From contig NZ_BAABBQ010000001.1 of assembly GCF_039538045.1 (NCBI RefSeq), positions 332,001-396,000 on the forward strand: a DNA stretch of 64,000 nucleotides. The letters run 5' to 3'. The DNA comes from Sphingomonas swuensis (lineage in GTDB: Bacteria > Pseudomonadota > Alphaproteobacteria > Sphingomonadales > Sphingomonadaceae). The position numbers were made by a program, and so were the translations under genes. Below are positions 1 through 8,629 of the stretch, piece after piece. Positions within the stretch are counted from its first letter, which is position 1. Each line of letters starts with the position of its first letter. Under the pieces are notes generated by a model. That model was not told the DNA's origin. It did no database searches and was given only the letters and a program-made list of their open reading frames with translations.

Positions 1-186
1 CGCCATGTGGGTCGGGCCGTCGGCCTTGCTCAGCCCGTCGGCGAGCTTCCACAGCATCGCGGTATAGCCATAGACCGCGCCGGTATTCATCCCGTGGCGG
101 TTGGTCAGCGGCGGCAGCCGGTGATAGGCACGGAAGATGTAGCTCGATCCGTCGACGAGGTAGAGGTGGGGCTGGGTGTCAGGCAT
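1..186 (-). CDS. polA: DNA polymerase I, N-terminal fragment
   Basis: Only the first 62 codons are in the window; the gene runs off the left edge. The translation begins MPDTQPHLYLVDGSSYIFRA and continues with a PPLTNRHGMNTGAVYG segment. These are hallmarks of the 5'-3' exonuclease (FEN) domain at the start of bacterial Pol I, which fills gaps and removes primers during repair and lagging-strand synthesis. The ATG is at 184-186. The gene is divergent from the small membrane-protein gene at 303, and the two share a 116-base intergenic region that holds an FNR box. Identity is firm because the N-terminal motif is distinctive; the polymerase and proofreading domains cannot be seen. Confidence 0.9.
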   Translation of the reverse strand, partial: MPDTQPHLYLVDGSSYIFRAYHRLPPLTNRHGMNTGAVYGYTAMLWKLADGLSKADGPTHMA

Positions 187-234
187 GAACCCACGGCTTT
201 AGCAGGTTCGCTCCCGCAGGAAACGCCTAGCCAT

Positions 235-248
235 TTGATCGCGATCAA
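235..248. promoter_or_regulatory. Perfect FNR box (TTGATCGCGATCAA)
   Basis: The 14 bases form a perfect palindrome that matches the FNR/Anr/FixK consensus TTGAT-N4-ATCAA. The centre, at 241.5, lies 61 bases before the ATG at 303 and about 55 bases from the polA start. If the site acts as a class II activator (centred at -41.5), transcription toward the 303 gene would begin near 283, just ahead of its AGGAG ribosome-binding site. An Fnr-type regulator with the matching recognition residues is encoded at 762-1448. The site is seen directly; its function is inferred. Confidence 0.75.
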
Positions 249-302
249 TGCGTGGCCTCCGGCGCGGCGTCATTCTCCCCGGCAACAGCCAGGAGAGTTT
301 CG

Positions 303-734
303 ATGTCGGATCGCTTCGCCAAGGAAATGCTGCTCGCCCGCGGCGAGGTCGTCGCGCCGCCGCCCATCGACGACCGGCCCTGTTGCGAGGATCGCAACTT
401 CGGACTGCCGGCGCCCCTCCTGCTCGGCGTCTTCGCCTTCTTCATGGCCTATCTCGCGGTCATGTGGGTCGGCTTCGCGGCGGAAGGACTGGTGCTGCCG
501 ATGGTGGTCAACGTCATCTTCGTCGCCGCCTTCGCCTTCGTGCCGTCCAAGTGGGCGACGATGAAGCCCGCGCATCGTGACCGTGCGCTCGATCTCGACC
601 GCTTCCGTCGCCACGGCATCGAGACCGCGACCGGCCAGACGTCGGCGGGCGAGGCGACCACGCTGGTCCTGCTGCTTCCGGCCTGCATCCTGTTCTGGGG
701 ACTGGCCACGACGACCATCGCGGCGCTGGTCTGA
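303..734 (+). CDS. Small membrane protein behind an FNR box, function unknown
   Basis: This 143-aa protein is not assigned to a family. The start at 303 is chosen because AGGAG sits at 290-294; an earlier in-frame start at 252 has no such site and would crowd the FNR box. Hydrophobic segments at about residues 36-58, 62-80 and 120-142 predict three membrane spans. A charged linker (about 83-110) separates spans two and three. The N-terminal soluble part carries an adjacent cysteine pair (C27-C28). The perfect FNR box upstream suggests induction or repression by oxygen limitation, so a role in microaerobic respiration is possible but unproven. Confidence 0.75.
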   Translation: MSDRFAKEMLLARGEVVAPPPIDDRPCCEDRNFGLPAPLLLGVFAFFMAYLAVMWVGFAAEGLVLPMVVNVIFVAAFAFVPSKWATMKPAHRDRALDLDRFRRHGIETATGQTSAGEATTLVLLLPACILFWGLATTTIAALV

Positions 735-761
735 TGCCTTCGGGGGAAGGCGGACTACCCT

Positions 762-1448
762 TCAGCTCCCCAGCTGCGCGGCGTCGACCAGTTCGATGCC
801 GCGCAGACCCACGCGGCGGATCGCGCCGCTTTTCTCCAGCGCGGTCAGCTGGCGGCTGACCGTTTCGATGGTGAGGCCGAGCATCCCGCCGATTTCCGCC
901 CGGCTCAGCGGGAGGTCAAAGCTGGCGGCCGGTTGACAGGGCGAGCTGCTCGCCGCCCGGGCCATTGCCAGAAGGAATGCCGCCATCTTTTCGCGCGCCG
1001 AGTGGCGTCCGACGATCCCGACCAGCGAGCGCAAGTCGAACAGATCCTCGGACGAACGCCGGAGCAGGGCCCGGGCAAGCGCCGGATAGCGCTCCACCGC
1101 CGCTTCATATTCGCGGCGCGAGAAGAGGCAGACTTCGCTTGCCGTCAGTGCGGCCACTTCGAAGCGGGCGACGGGCGCGAACAATTCCCCGACGAAGCCG
1201 GCGGGGTGGACGAGGCTGAGGATCCGCTCGCTCCCGTCGCGCTCGGTCGCGCTAATCTTGAGCGCCCCGCGAACCAGTGTCGCGCAGCGATCGTTGTCCT
1301 CGTCGGCCGCGAACAGCACCTCACCCGGGACAAGCGTCCGGTGCCGTCCGAGCCGCGCCAGGTCGGCGCGCTCCTCCCCGCCGAGCGCCGAGCAGGCGGC
1401 GCGATCGCGCACGGGGCAGGTGGCACAGGCAAGCGGGCTGCTGGTCAT
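762..1448 (-). CDS. Crp/Fnr-family regulator, probable oxygen-sensing Fnr type
   Basis: This 228-aa protein has an N-terminal cyclic-nucleotide-binding fold and a C-terminal winged helix. Cysteines at 8, 11, 19 and 107 are spaced like the four [4Fe-4S] ligands of FNR (an N-terminal C-x2-C-x7-C cluster plus one internal Cys). The recognition helix reads TIETVSRQL; the E-x2-SR pattern is that of proteins reading TTGAT half-sites. A perfect TTGAT-N4-ATCAA site lies about 0.5 kb past the end of this gene, in front of the 303 gene. The product therefore probably controls genes for low-oxygen growth. It is convergent with the 303 gene. Family assignment is strong; the iron-sulfur cluster is inferred from cysteine spacing. 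Confidence 0.9.
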   Translation of the reverse strand: MTSSPLACATCPVRDRAACSALGGEERADLARLGRHRTLVPGEVLFAADEDNDRCATLVRGALKISATERDGSERILSLVHPAGFVGELFAPVARFEVAALTASEVCLFSRREYEAAVERYPALARALLRRSSEDLFDLRSLVGIVGRHSAREKMAAFLLAMARAASSSPCQPAASFDLPLSRAEIGGMLGLTIETVSRQLTALEKSGAIRRVGLRGIELVDAAQLGS

Positions 1449-1522
1449 CGCCTCCGCAGACTAGCCGATGCCAGCGCCGCCTCAAGGCTTGCAAGCGGCA
1501 GCCGGCGGGTCGATGAGGTGCC

Positions 1523-1702
1523 ATGGCCGAGAAGTTCGCACGTCACCGTCAGCCCTGGACCCCCGAGGAAACCGGCAAGCTCCGGACCCTTGCCGCCAAG
1601 GGCATGGGGCTGAAGGCGATCGCCAAGGCGCTGACCCGCTCGGAGGAAAGCACCCAGGCGCAGGCCAAGCAGCTCAAGATCGGGATCGCCAAGCTGCGCT
1701 AG
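1523..1702 (+). CDS. Small basic SANT/Myb-like HTH protein
   Basis: A 59-aa lysine- and arginine-rich protein starting MAEKFARHRQPWTPEETGKL. The W-x-P-E-E-x2-K-L opening followed by two short helices (LAAKGMGLKAIAKAL) resembles a single SANT/Myb-like helix-turn-helix, as found in many small uncharacterised alphaproteobacterial proteins. GAGGTG at 1514-1519 serves as ribosome-binding site. It stands alone, divergent from the Fnr gene. A nucleic-acid-binding role is an inference from composition and the helix pattern. Confidence 0.65.
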   Translation: MAEKFARHRQPWTPEETGKLRTLAAKGMGLKAIAKALTRSEESTQAQAKQLKIGIAKLR

Positions 1703-1840
1703 GAAGCACCGACGTCTGGCGGTCTGTCGAACGGACAGCACCGCTCGTCAGGCGATCCGTTGCCAGCCTTCGTCATTCACGCCACTGTCTTAGGTGAGCA
1801 AGACACTCGGGTCGGGCTCAGGGGTATCGAGGGGCGTTTG

Positions 1841-3934
1841 ATGTTGCGAGTTGGGTCGATCGGGGCGCTTTGCCTGGGGGCATCGCTGCTGGCCTTGAGT
1901 GTCCCTGCCGCGGCGCAGACGGTGCCCGCAACCGGCGATGCGCCGCCCCCCGTCGCGACGCCGGTCAACGGCAAGAAGGTCTTCACCCCCGCCGATTTCG
2001 CCCGCTTCGCCCCGCGCAGCGCGCTCGACATGCTTGGCCAGGTCCCAGGCTTCCGGATCCAGGGCACCGACAGCGGCTCGCGCGGGCTTGGCCAGGCGAC
2101 TGGCAACATCCTGCTTAACGGCAAGCGCCTGTCGGGCAAGTCGGCCGACCCGGTCGACGCGCTGCAGTCGATCCCGGCCGAGAACGTCACCCGGATCGAG
2201 ATCGTCGACGCGGCCGAGGTCGATGTGCCCGGCCTCACCGGCCAGGTCGCCAACGTCATCTACGAGGCGAAGAAGCTCAGCGGACAATTCGGCTACCAGC
2301 CGCAGTTCCGCGCCCATTATGCCGATCCGCTCCTGACCCGCTTCGACGTCTCGGTCAGCGGCGCGAGCGGGCCGGTCGAATATACGCTCAGCCTCAAGAA
2401 CGACGGCAGCCGGAGCTCGGCCGGCGGCCCGACCCTCATCGAGCGTGGCGGCAACACCCTGTTCGAGACCCGCGACGACGTCTGGCGCGGCAACTTTGAC
2501 CAGCCGCAGGTCTCGGCCCAGTTCAAGCTCGATGGGCCCGGCTCGTCGGTCGGCAACCTCAACCTGCTCGGCCGCCACTTCCGCTACCGCTACGACGAGC
2601 GGAGCGCCCGCGACCGGGTCAGCGGCCCCGACCTCCTCCGTCGCACGAGCATCCGCCAGAAGGGCGAGAATTACGAGATCGGCGGCGACTATGAGGTCGC
2701 GCTGCTCGGCGGGCGGCTGAAGTTCATCGGCCTCAACCGGTCGTCCGACGAGCCCTTCTTCCAGGAGGTCCGGACCGCCTTCGACGACGGCAGTGCGGAC
2801 AGCGGCAACCGCTTCGTCCAGGACGGCCGCAGCAAGGAGCTGATCGGCCGTGCCGAATATCGCTGGAAGATGGGCCGGACCGACCTCCAGCTGTCGGGCG
2901 AGGCCGCCTTCAACAGCCTCGACAGCGCCAGCCGGCTCTACGCGCTGAACGCCGCGGGCGACTATGAGGAACTGCTCTTCCCGTTCGGCTCGGGCAAGGT
3001 CAGCGAGGACCGCTACGAGGGGCTGCTGACCATCGGCCGTCCGCTGTCGTCCAAGGTCACCGCGCAGCTGGTGGTCGGGGCCGAGCGCTCGACGATCATC
3101 CAGGAAGGCCCCGCGGGCAAGGAGCGGACCTTCCTCCGGCCCAAGGGCTCGCTCAACATCGCCGCCCAGCTGACCCCGCGCTACAACCTCAACTTCAAGA
3201 TCATCCGCCGGGTCGGCCAGCTTGACTTCGGCGACTTCCTCGCCCGCGTCTTCCTCGACAACGAGAATGCCAATGCCGGCAACCCCGACCTCGTGCCGAC
3301 CCAGCAATGGCGCTTCGAGCTCGAGCAGGCGCGCGACCTCGGGCGGTGGGGCAAGACCAGGCTCAACCTCGTCGCCTCCTTCGCCGAGGACCTGATCGAC
3401 ATCGTGCCGGTCGGCGAGGATGGCGAGACCCCGGGCAACATCGACAAGGGCCGCGCCTTCTCGATCGACTGGAACAGCACCATCCAGCTCGACCCGCTCG
3501 GCCTCAAGGGAGCCAAGGTGGACTTCCGCGCTCTCGCCCAGACCAGCCGCGTCCGCGATCCCCTGACCGGGCGCAACCGGCTCTACTCGGGGCAGACCGT
3601 CCGCCTGCTCGAGCTCGGCTTCCGCCACGACATTCCCAGGAGCGACTGGGCCTATGGCTTCAACGCCAACTACAGCCGCGACGCGCTCGCCTACCGCCTG
3701 ACCGAGGTCGGGCGTCAGTATGAGGGCCCAGTCTGGCTAAGCCTCTTCGTCGAGAACAAGGATGTGGCCGGGCTGACCATGCGCGCCGGCATCAACAACA
3801 TCCTCAACGCGCGCAGCCGCTGGGACCGGACGGTCTACGCCGGCCGCCGCAACGTCGCCCCGATCGACTTCGTCGAGACCCGCGACCGGCTGATCGGCCC
3901 CATCCTCAGCTTCAGCGCACGGGGGACGTTCTAG
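1841..3934 (+). CDS. TonB-dependent receptor-like outer membrane protein
   Basis: A 697-aa protein with a signal peptide (residues 1-27, ending PAAAQ), a plug domain (about 45-140, with ALDMLGQVPGFRIQG and NILLNGKRLSGKS) and a long barrel of alternating strands ending in the aromatic residue of SARGTF, as expected for BAM-dependent insertion. Receptors of this type take up siderophores, cobalamin or glycans using TonB energy; the substrate cannot be read from sequence. The start at 1841 is preferred over an upstream in-frame start at 1760 because it directly precedes the signal peptide and has GAGG at 1829-1832. No TonB box was identified with confidence. The stop codon shares the CTAG at 3931-3934 with the convergent gene. 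Confidence 0.85.
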   Translation: MLRVGSIGALCLGASLLALSVPAAAQTVPATGDAPPPVATPVNGKKVFTPADFARFAPRSALDMLGQVPGFRIQGTDSGSRGLGQATGNILLNGKRLSGKSADPVDALQSIPAENVTRIEIVDAAEVDVPGLTGQVANVIYEAKKLSGQFGYQPQFRAHYADPLLTRFDVSVSGASGPVEYTLSLKNDGSRSSAGGPTLIERGGNTLFETRDDVWRGNFDQPQVSAQFKLDGPGSSVGNLNLLGRHFRYRYDERSARDRVSGPDLLRRTSIRQKGENYEIGGDYEVALLGGRLKFIGLNRSSDEPFFQEVRTAFDDGSADSGNRFVQDGRSKELIGRAEYRWKMGRTDLQLSGEAAFNSLDSASRLYALNAAGDYEELLFPFGSGKVSEDRYEGLLTIGRPLSSKVTAQLVVGAERSTIIQEGPAGKERTFLRPKGSLNIAAQLTPRYNLNFKIIRRVGQLDFGDFLARVFLDNENANAGNPDLVPTQQWRFELEQARDLGRWGKTRLNLVASFAEDLIDIVPVGEDGETPGNIDKGRAFSIDWNSTIQLDPLGLKGAKVDFRALAQTSRVRDPLTGRNRLYSGQTVRLLELGFRHDIPRSDWAYGFNANYSRDALAYRLTEVGRQYEGPVWLSLFVENKDVAGLTMRAGINNILNARSRWDRTVYAGRRNVAPIDFVETRDRLIGPILSFSARGTF

Positions 3935-4557
3935 CTCTTGGCAGGCGGACGGGCGGGCACAATGATCATGGGTGCACCACAGGGCCCAAGCGACTTCATC
4001 GCGGACGCGTAGGCCGAAGCATAGGCCTGTTCGACCAGTGCCGGAGCGGGCAGCGCCACCTTGCCAGCTTCGATCACGGCGCCCGTGTCCGTCAGGCTGC
4101 GCACCTCGAAGGTCGTTCCGCGCTGCAGTGCCTCGAGCAGGTCGGCTCGGAAAGGAAGCGGAGGTCCCTGGCCCATGCGCGTGTCGACATGGCCAAGCGG
4201 ATCGCCGGGGTAGAAGCGCGGCTGGAACTTATAGCCTTCGTTGAACCACTCTGCCGCGCCTGCCTCGCGCCACTCGAGCTGGACGAAGCGGTCGGAACCG
4301 GGAAGCACCTTGGCGCGGAGCGAGGCCACGCCGATCGCGCCAATCTTCCGGTCGGCCGTGCGGAAGGTGAGGTCGAGTACGAAGTTCCCGCTGCCCGGCG
4401 CCTGCAGTCGCACATAGGGGCGCTCGGGAGGGTCCCGATCGGTGATGAGAACCGACAGCTCGGCAGTTCCCATCCTTGCTTCGCCATTTCCGCACAGTCC
4501 CTGCGCACTTGCCGGCACGGCGAGCGCCAGCACCGTCGCAAGCAGCGGCAGCCTCAC
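3931..4557 (-). CDS. Secreted hypothetical protein downstream of nadB
   Basis: A 208-aa protein starting at a GTG that overlaps the nadB stop (GTGA), so translation is probably coupled. The start gives a clean signal peptide (residues 1-18, [18 protein letters not shown]). The mature part is rich in beta-strand-like segments and has cysteines near both ends that could pair in the periplasm. No family is recognised. Being last in the ABC ATPase-nadB operon does not define its role. Reading frames that extend upstream into nadB lack any leader and were discarded. Confidence 0.7.
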   Translation of the reverse strand: MRLPLLATVLALAVPASAQGLCGNGEARMGTAELSVLITDRDPPERPYVRLQAPGSGNFVLDLTFRTADRKIGAIGVASLRAKVLPGSDRFVQLEWREAGAAEWFNEGYKFQPRFYPGDPLGHVDTRMGQGPPLPFRADLLEALQRGTTFEVRSLTDTGAVIEAGKVALPAPALVEQAYASAYASAMKSLGPCGAPMIIVPARPPAKS

Positions 4558-6131
4558 GGCACCAGCACCGTGTCGCGGGCCTGGGCGAGGGTTCGCTGCC
4601 AGTCGCGGGTGAAGTGCAGCCCGCGGCTCTCGCGCCGGTTGAGCGCGGAGCGGATGATGAGGTCGGCGACCTCGACCAGGTTGCGAAGCTCGATAAGGTC
4701 GGGCGTCACCCGGAAGTGTGAATAATAGTCGGTCACTTCCTGGCGCAGCATGTCGATCCGCCGCTTCGCCCGCTCGAGCCGCTTGGTCGTCCGGACGATG
4801 CCGACATAATTCCACATGAAGCGGCGGATCTCGCCCCAGGTCTGGGCGATGACGACCTCCTCGTCGCTGTCGGTGACCCGGCTCTCGTCCCACTCGCGCA
4901 CCTTGGCGAGCGCCGGCAGCTCGTCCCAGCGGGCCAGAATGTCACGCGCCGCCGCCTCGCCGAATACCAGGCATTCGAGCAGGCTGTTGCTGGCCAATCG
5001 GTTGGCCCCGTGGAGACCGCTCTCGGTCACTTCGCCCGCGGCATAGAGGCCCGGCGCGTCGGTCCGTCCGTCGAGGTCCACCACCACCCCGCCGCAGGTG
5101 TAATGCTGCGCCGGCACCACCGGGATCGGCTCGCGGGTCATGTCGATCCCGAGCGACATCAGCTTGTCGTAGATGTTGGGGAAATGCTCGCGGACGAAGG
5201 CCGGATCGCGGTGGCTGATGTCGAGATGGATGAAGTCGAGGCCGTCGCGCTTGATCTCGTTGTCGATCGCTCGCGCCACCACGTCACGCGGCGCAAGCTC
5301 GCCGCGTTCGTCATAGTCGGGCATGAAGCGCTTGCTCGTCAGCGGGTGCTTGAGGATTCCGCCCTCGCCGCGGACCGCCTCGGTGATCAGGAAGTTCTTG
5401 GTTTCCAGATGGTAGAGGCAGGTCGGGTGGAACTGCATCATCTCCATGTTGGAGACCCGGCAGCCCGCGCGCCAGGCCATGGCGATGCCGTCGCCGGTCG
5501 CCCCGCGCGGCGCGGTCGAATAGAGATAGACCCGTCCCGCGCCGCCGGTCGCCAGCACCGTCGCGCGGGCGGTCAGCGTCTCGACCTTCCCGCTCGCGCG
5601 ATTGAAGGCGTAGAGGCCGTGGACCGCGCCCTCGGTCGAAAAGCGCAGGCCGTGGCGCCCGGTGACGAGGTCGACCGCGACCATGTCGGGCAGGAGCACG
5701 ATGTTGGGATTGGCCGCGGCGGCCTTCTCCAGCGCCTGCTGCACCGCCCATCCGGTCGCGTCGGCGACATGGACGATCCGGCGGTGGCTGTGCCCGCCCT
5801 CGCGGGTCAGGTGGAGCGCGCCATCCTCCTCGGCGAAGGGCACGCCGAGTTCGATCAGCCGGGCGATAGCGGCGGGGGCGTGGCTCACCACATGCTCGAC
5901 GACATGGCGGTCGTTGAGGCCCGCCCCGGCCACCATCGTGTCCTCGACATGCGCCTCGAAGCTGTCGCCTTCCTCGAGCACCGCGGCGATCCCGCCCTGC
6001 GCCCAGCCGGTCGCGCCTTCGCCGAGCGCGCCCTTGGCGATCACCGCCACTCTCTTGTGCTCGGCCAGGTTGAGCGCCGCGGTCAGCCCCGCCGCGCCCG
6101 AACCGATGACGAGGACGTCGTAGGAGCTCAC
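4554..6131 (-). CDS. nadB: L-aspartate oxidase
   Basis: A 525-aa flavoprotein oxidising L-aspartate to iminoaspartate, the first step of de novo NAD synthesis. It has the N-terminal FAD-binding GSGAAG at 10-15, the substrate-binding segment with QFHPTCLY, the family motif [10 protein letters not shown] and the C-terminal helical domain with the RRESRG segment. Length matches the family (about 510-540 aa). The partner genes nadA and nadC are not in the window. The gene lies 31 bases after the ABC ATPase gene and its stop overlaps the next start, so the three look like one operon. Confidence 0.95.
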   Translation of the reverse strand: MSSYDVLVIGSGAAGLTAALNLAEHKRVAVIAKGALGEGATGWAQGGIAAVLEEGDSFEAHVEDTMVAGAGLNDRHVVEHVVSHAPAAIARLIELGVPFAEEDGALHLTREGGHSHRRIVHVADATGWAVQQALEKAAAANPNIVLLPDMVAVDLVTGRHGLRFSTEGAVHGLYAFNRASGKVETLTARATVLATGGAGRVYLYSTAPRGATGDGIAMAWRAGCRVSNMEMMQFHPTCLYHLETKNFLITEAVRGEGGILKHPLTSKRFMPDYDERGELAPRDVVARAIDNEIKRDGLDFIHLDISHRDPAFVREHFPNIYDKLMSLGIDMTREPIPVVPAQHYTCGGVVVDLDGRTDAPGLYAAGEVTESGLHGANRLASNSLLECLVFGEAAARDILARWDELPALAKVREWDESRVTDSDEEVVIAQTWGEIRRFMWNYVGIVRTTKRLERAKRRIDMLRQEVTDYYSHFRVTPDLIELRNLVEVADLIIRSALNRRESRGLHFTRDWQRTLAQARDTVLVP

Positions 6132-6162
6132 TTAAGCCCCTGCCCGCGAGCGGGAGGAGAGA

Positions 6163-7089
6163 TCATCCATCTGCCCGCACCAGGCTCAGGAACACGTCCT
6201 CGAGATCGGGCTCCTTGGTCACCACGTCGACGATTCCCAGCCCGTCGCGCTGCAGCGCGGCGAGCACCTCGCCGGCGTTCACCTTGTCCTTGCGGTAGGT
6301 GATCGCCAGCCGCCGCTCGCCCTTCAGCTCGACCTTGTCGAAGCAGATGTTCTCGGGAACCGCATCGAGGTCGCGGTCGATCGTCACCACCACATTCTTC
6401 TCCTGCGCGCGGGCGAGGAGGGTGGGGGTCGGTTCGTCGGCGACGACCTTGCCATGGTTGATGATCGCGATCCGGTCGCACAATTCCTCGGCTTCCTCGA
6501 GATAGTGCGTGGTCAGGATCACCGTCGTGCCCGCCGCATGCAGCTCGCGGACATAGGCCCACAATTGCTGGCGAAGCTCGATGTCGACGCCCGCGGTCGG
6601 TTCGTCGAGCACCAGGATGGGCGGCGAATGGACCATCGCCTTGGCGACCAGCAGCCGCCGCTTCATTCCGCCCGACAGAGTGCGGGCATAGGCATTGGCC
6701 TTGTCGGTCAGCCGCATCGCCGCCAGCAGCTCGGCGGTGCGCCGCTGGGGCTTGGGGATGCCGTAGAGCCCGGCCTGGATCTCCAATGCCTCGCTCGGGG
6801 TGAAGAAGGGATCGAACAGGATCTCCTGCGGGACCACGCCGATCGACAGCTTCGCGTTGCGCGGATGCTTGTCGATGTCGAAGCCCCAGATCTCGGCCTG
6901 GCCCTCGCTCTTGGTGACGAGACCGGCGAGAATGTTGATCAGGGTCGACTTGCCGGCCCCGTTGGGCCCCAGCAATCCGAAGAATTCGCCCGGGCGAATC
7001 GACAGCGAAATGCCGTCCAGCGCCCGCTTGCCACCGGCATAGGTCTTGCCCAGCCCCTCGATTCGGATCGCCGCCGCGTCATTGTTCAT
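6163..7089 (-). CDS. ABC transporter ATP-binding protein (drug/lipid export type), without a permease nearby
   Basis: A 308-aa ATPase with Walker A GPNGAGKS (41-48), Q-loop VPQE, signature LSGGM (138-142), Walker B LDEPTAG (161-167) and the switch-histidine segment TTHYLEEAEEL. A C-terminal extension of about 90 aa follows, as in YadG/CcmA/NodI-like exporters. These normally pair with an ABC-2 permease, but none is encoded in the window. The ATG at 7087-7089 (MNNDAAAIRIEG) is chosen because the fold begins right after it; a longer form would add about 25 residues with no family similarity. The gene leads an operon with nadB. Confidence 0.85.
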   Translation of the reverse strand: MNNDAAAIRIEGLGKTYAGGKRALDGISLSIRPGEFFGLLGPNGAGKSTLINILAGLVTKSEGQAEIWGFDIDKHPRNAKLSIGVVPQEILFDPFFTPSEALEIQAGLYGIPKPQRRTAELLAAMRLTDKANAYARTLSGGMKRRLLVAKAMVHSPPILVLDEPTAGVDIELRQQLWAYVRELHAAGTTVILTTHYLEEAEELCDRIAIINHGKVVADEPTPTLLARAQEKNVVVTIDRDLDAVPENICFDKVELKGERRLAITYRKDKVNAGEVLAALQRDGLGIVDVVTKEPDLEDVFLSLVRADG

Positions 7090-7190
7090 GACCAAAGCGC
7101 TTAGCGAGCCCCTGCAATGCGCGAAAGGCGCGAAGGTAAAGCTGCCGTTTACCTTACTTGGCAAAGTGGATTTGACGTTAACCCTCCTAA

Positions 7191-7709
7191 ATGGTCGCCA
7201 TGTGCCGAACCACCTTTCTGGGCTTGCCCCTGCTGCTGCTCGCCGCGGCGGCCGACGCCCAGACGGTTAAGTCGGCCGTGCCGCGAGCCAATGCCCAGTC
7301 GGTCCTGGTCTACCCGCTGACCGTGGTGACCAAGAACAACATGGATTTCGGCTATATCTCGGTGCTCGGCGCGGGGCAGGCGATCATCGATCCCAACACC
7401 AGCGCGCTGTCCGTCAGCGGAGGCATCACCCCGATGGGCGGAAGCCCTCGCCCGGCGACCTTCGCCGGCGCGGCGCGAAGCGCGGCGGTGGTCAATCTGC
7501 GGGTCCCTAACCAGCCGATCACCCTCACCAGGGTCGGCGGGACCGAGACGATGCAGGTCCGCAACTTCACTCTCCAGGGGAATGACAAGAGGACCCTCGC
7601 CCGGCTCGAAAGCTTCGAGTTCAACGTCGGCGCGACGCTGGTCGTCAATGCCGGCCAGGCCGAGGGCATCTACACCGGGACATTTGACGTCCTCGTCCAA
7701 TATCCCTGA
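7191..7709 (+). CDS. Secreted DUF4402 protein (copy 1)
   Basis: A 172-aa protein with a signal peptide (about residues 1-23, ending AAADAQ) and a beta-sandwich-like body. Two landmarks shared with three other proteins here mark the family: an N-terminal NNMDFGYISV and a C-terminal EGIYTGTFDVLVQY. DUF4402 proteins are small exported proteins thought to be fimbria- or surface-related; their activity is unknown. An alternative ATG at 7200 would shorten the n-region by three residues. No clear ribosome-binding site is visible, so the start is uncertain. Confidence 0.75.
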   Translation: MVAMCRTTFLGLPLLLLAAAADAQTVKSAVPRANAQSVLVYPLTVVTKNNMDFGYISVLGAGQAIIDPNTSALSVSGGITPMGGSPRPATFAGAARSAAVVNLRVPNQPITLTRVGGTETMQVRNFTLQGNDKRTLARLESFEFNVGATLVVNAGQAEGIYTGTFDVLVQYP

Positions 7710-7821
7710 CGGCAGTTTCTGAAAGGGCAGGGTTAAGGCGCAATTAGCGTGCCTTGGTGAACGGCTATTCACACCGAAACGGACATTTCTTGGGCTCCAA
7801 CCAATGTGGGGACCAGAAATC

Positions 7822-8346
7822 ATGCGTTACACCGTCTATGCCGCGGCGCTTGCCGCCACCACCGCCTTCGCCACCCCGGCCTTTGCCCAGGTCGCCGCTC
7901 CGACCAGCGGCTCGGCCGAGATCCAGAGCCGTGCGCTGATCCTTCAGCCCGCGACCATCGTCGCCGGCAATCGCCTCGACTTCGGCACCGTCGTCGCCAG
8001 CAACGCGGCCGGCACCGTCACCGTCAATCCCGATCCCAATGGCATCCTCGTCAGCGATACGGGCGGCGCGACCGCCGTGACCGGCGCCAGCCGCGGCACC
8101 TTCAACGGCAACGGAACGCCGGACAGCGAAGTCAGCGTCACCGTGACCTGGGACAGCAACCTGCTCCACAGCAGCGGGTCGGGCGACTTCCTCGCCTTCG
8201 CCGGCAGCAGCTACGGCGCGGGCACCTTCAACATTCGTCCCGACGGGCTCTTCACCGTGTTCGTCGGCGGCCAGATCGACGTCAAGGCCGGCCAGGCGCC
8301 CGGCGAGTACACCGGCAAGGTCTATGTCGACGCCCAGTTTCAATAA
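7822..8346 (+). CDS. Secreted DUF4402 protein (copy 2)
   Basis: A 174-aa protein with a textbook signal peptide (residues 1-22, MRYTVYAAALAATTAFA then TPAFAQ). The body is rich in Gly, Ser, Thr and Val, with the family landmarks NRLDFGTVVAS near the N-terminus and PGEYTGKVYVDAQF at the end. The ATG at 7822 is chosen because GGGGA lies at 7808-7812; an in-frame ATG at 7804 would add six residues of no evident use. It lies 112 bases after copy 1 on the same strand, so the pair may share regulation. Confidence 0.8.
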   Translation: MRYTVYAAALAATTAFATPAFAQVAAPTSGSAEIQSRALILQPATIVAGNRLDFGTVVASNAAGTVTVNPDPNGILVSDTGGATAVTGASRGTFNGNGTPDSEVSVTVTWDSNLLHSSGSGDFLAFAGSSYGAGTFNIRPDGLFTVFVGGQIDVKAGQAPGEYTGKVYVDAQFQ

Positions 8347-8396
8347 GCACCCCACAGCTTATTGAAGCGACGGGAGGCGGTTGCTACCGACAGGTC

Positions 8397-8591
8397 ATGC
8401 AACCGCCTCCCGAAGTGCTTCGAGTGAAGACCAACGCCGTCTCCTGCGACGGCAGCGGCGACGTCAGTCCCGCGCTCGGCCACCCGCGCGTCTATCTCCG
8501 GATCGACGAGAAGGGCTTCGTCGAATGCGGCTATTGCGATCGCCGCTTCGTGCTGATCGGCGGCCCGGCGGACGACCAGCCCGCCGCCTGA
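8397..8591 (+). CDS. Small zinc-finger protein (NDUFS6-like CHCC type)
   Basis: A 64-aa protein with the conserved arrangement C-x8-H...C-G-Y-C: a first Cys in VSCDGSG, a His in LGHPRVYL and the pair ECGYCDRRFVL. This is the CHCC zinc-finger signature of the mitochondrial complex I subunit NDUFS6 and its bacterial relatives, which bind one zinc ion. A role in assembly or stability of respiratory complex I is plausible by homology. The start at 8397 gives the usual family length. It lies 38 bases upstream of tldD. Confidence 0.8.
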   Translation: MQPPPEVLRVKTNAVSCDGSGDVSPALGHPRVYLRIDEKGFVECGYCDRRFVLIGGPADDQPAA

Positions 8592-8629
8592 GGCTGGTCG
8601 GGGCGCACTCCGCGCCTATATTGGCCGTC

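Noticed and set aside
735..761. Small GCCTT/AAGGC hairpin between convergent genes
   Set aside because: Only five base pairs and no T-tract; too weak to call a terminator.
1790..3628. 612-codon minus-strand frame opposite the TonB-dependent receptor
   Set aside because: Composition is dominated by Ala, Asp, Glu, Val and Leu from reading GC-rich codons backwards; no domain is visible and the receptor reading is strong.
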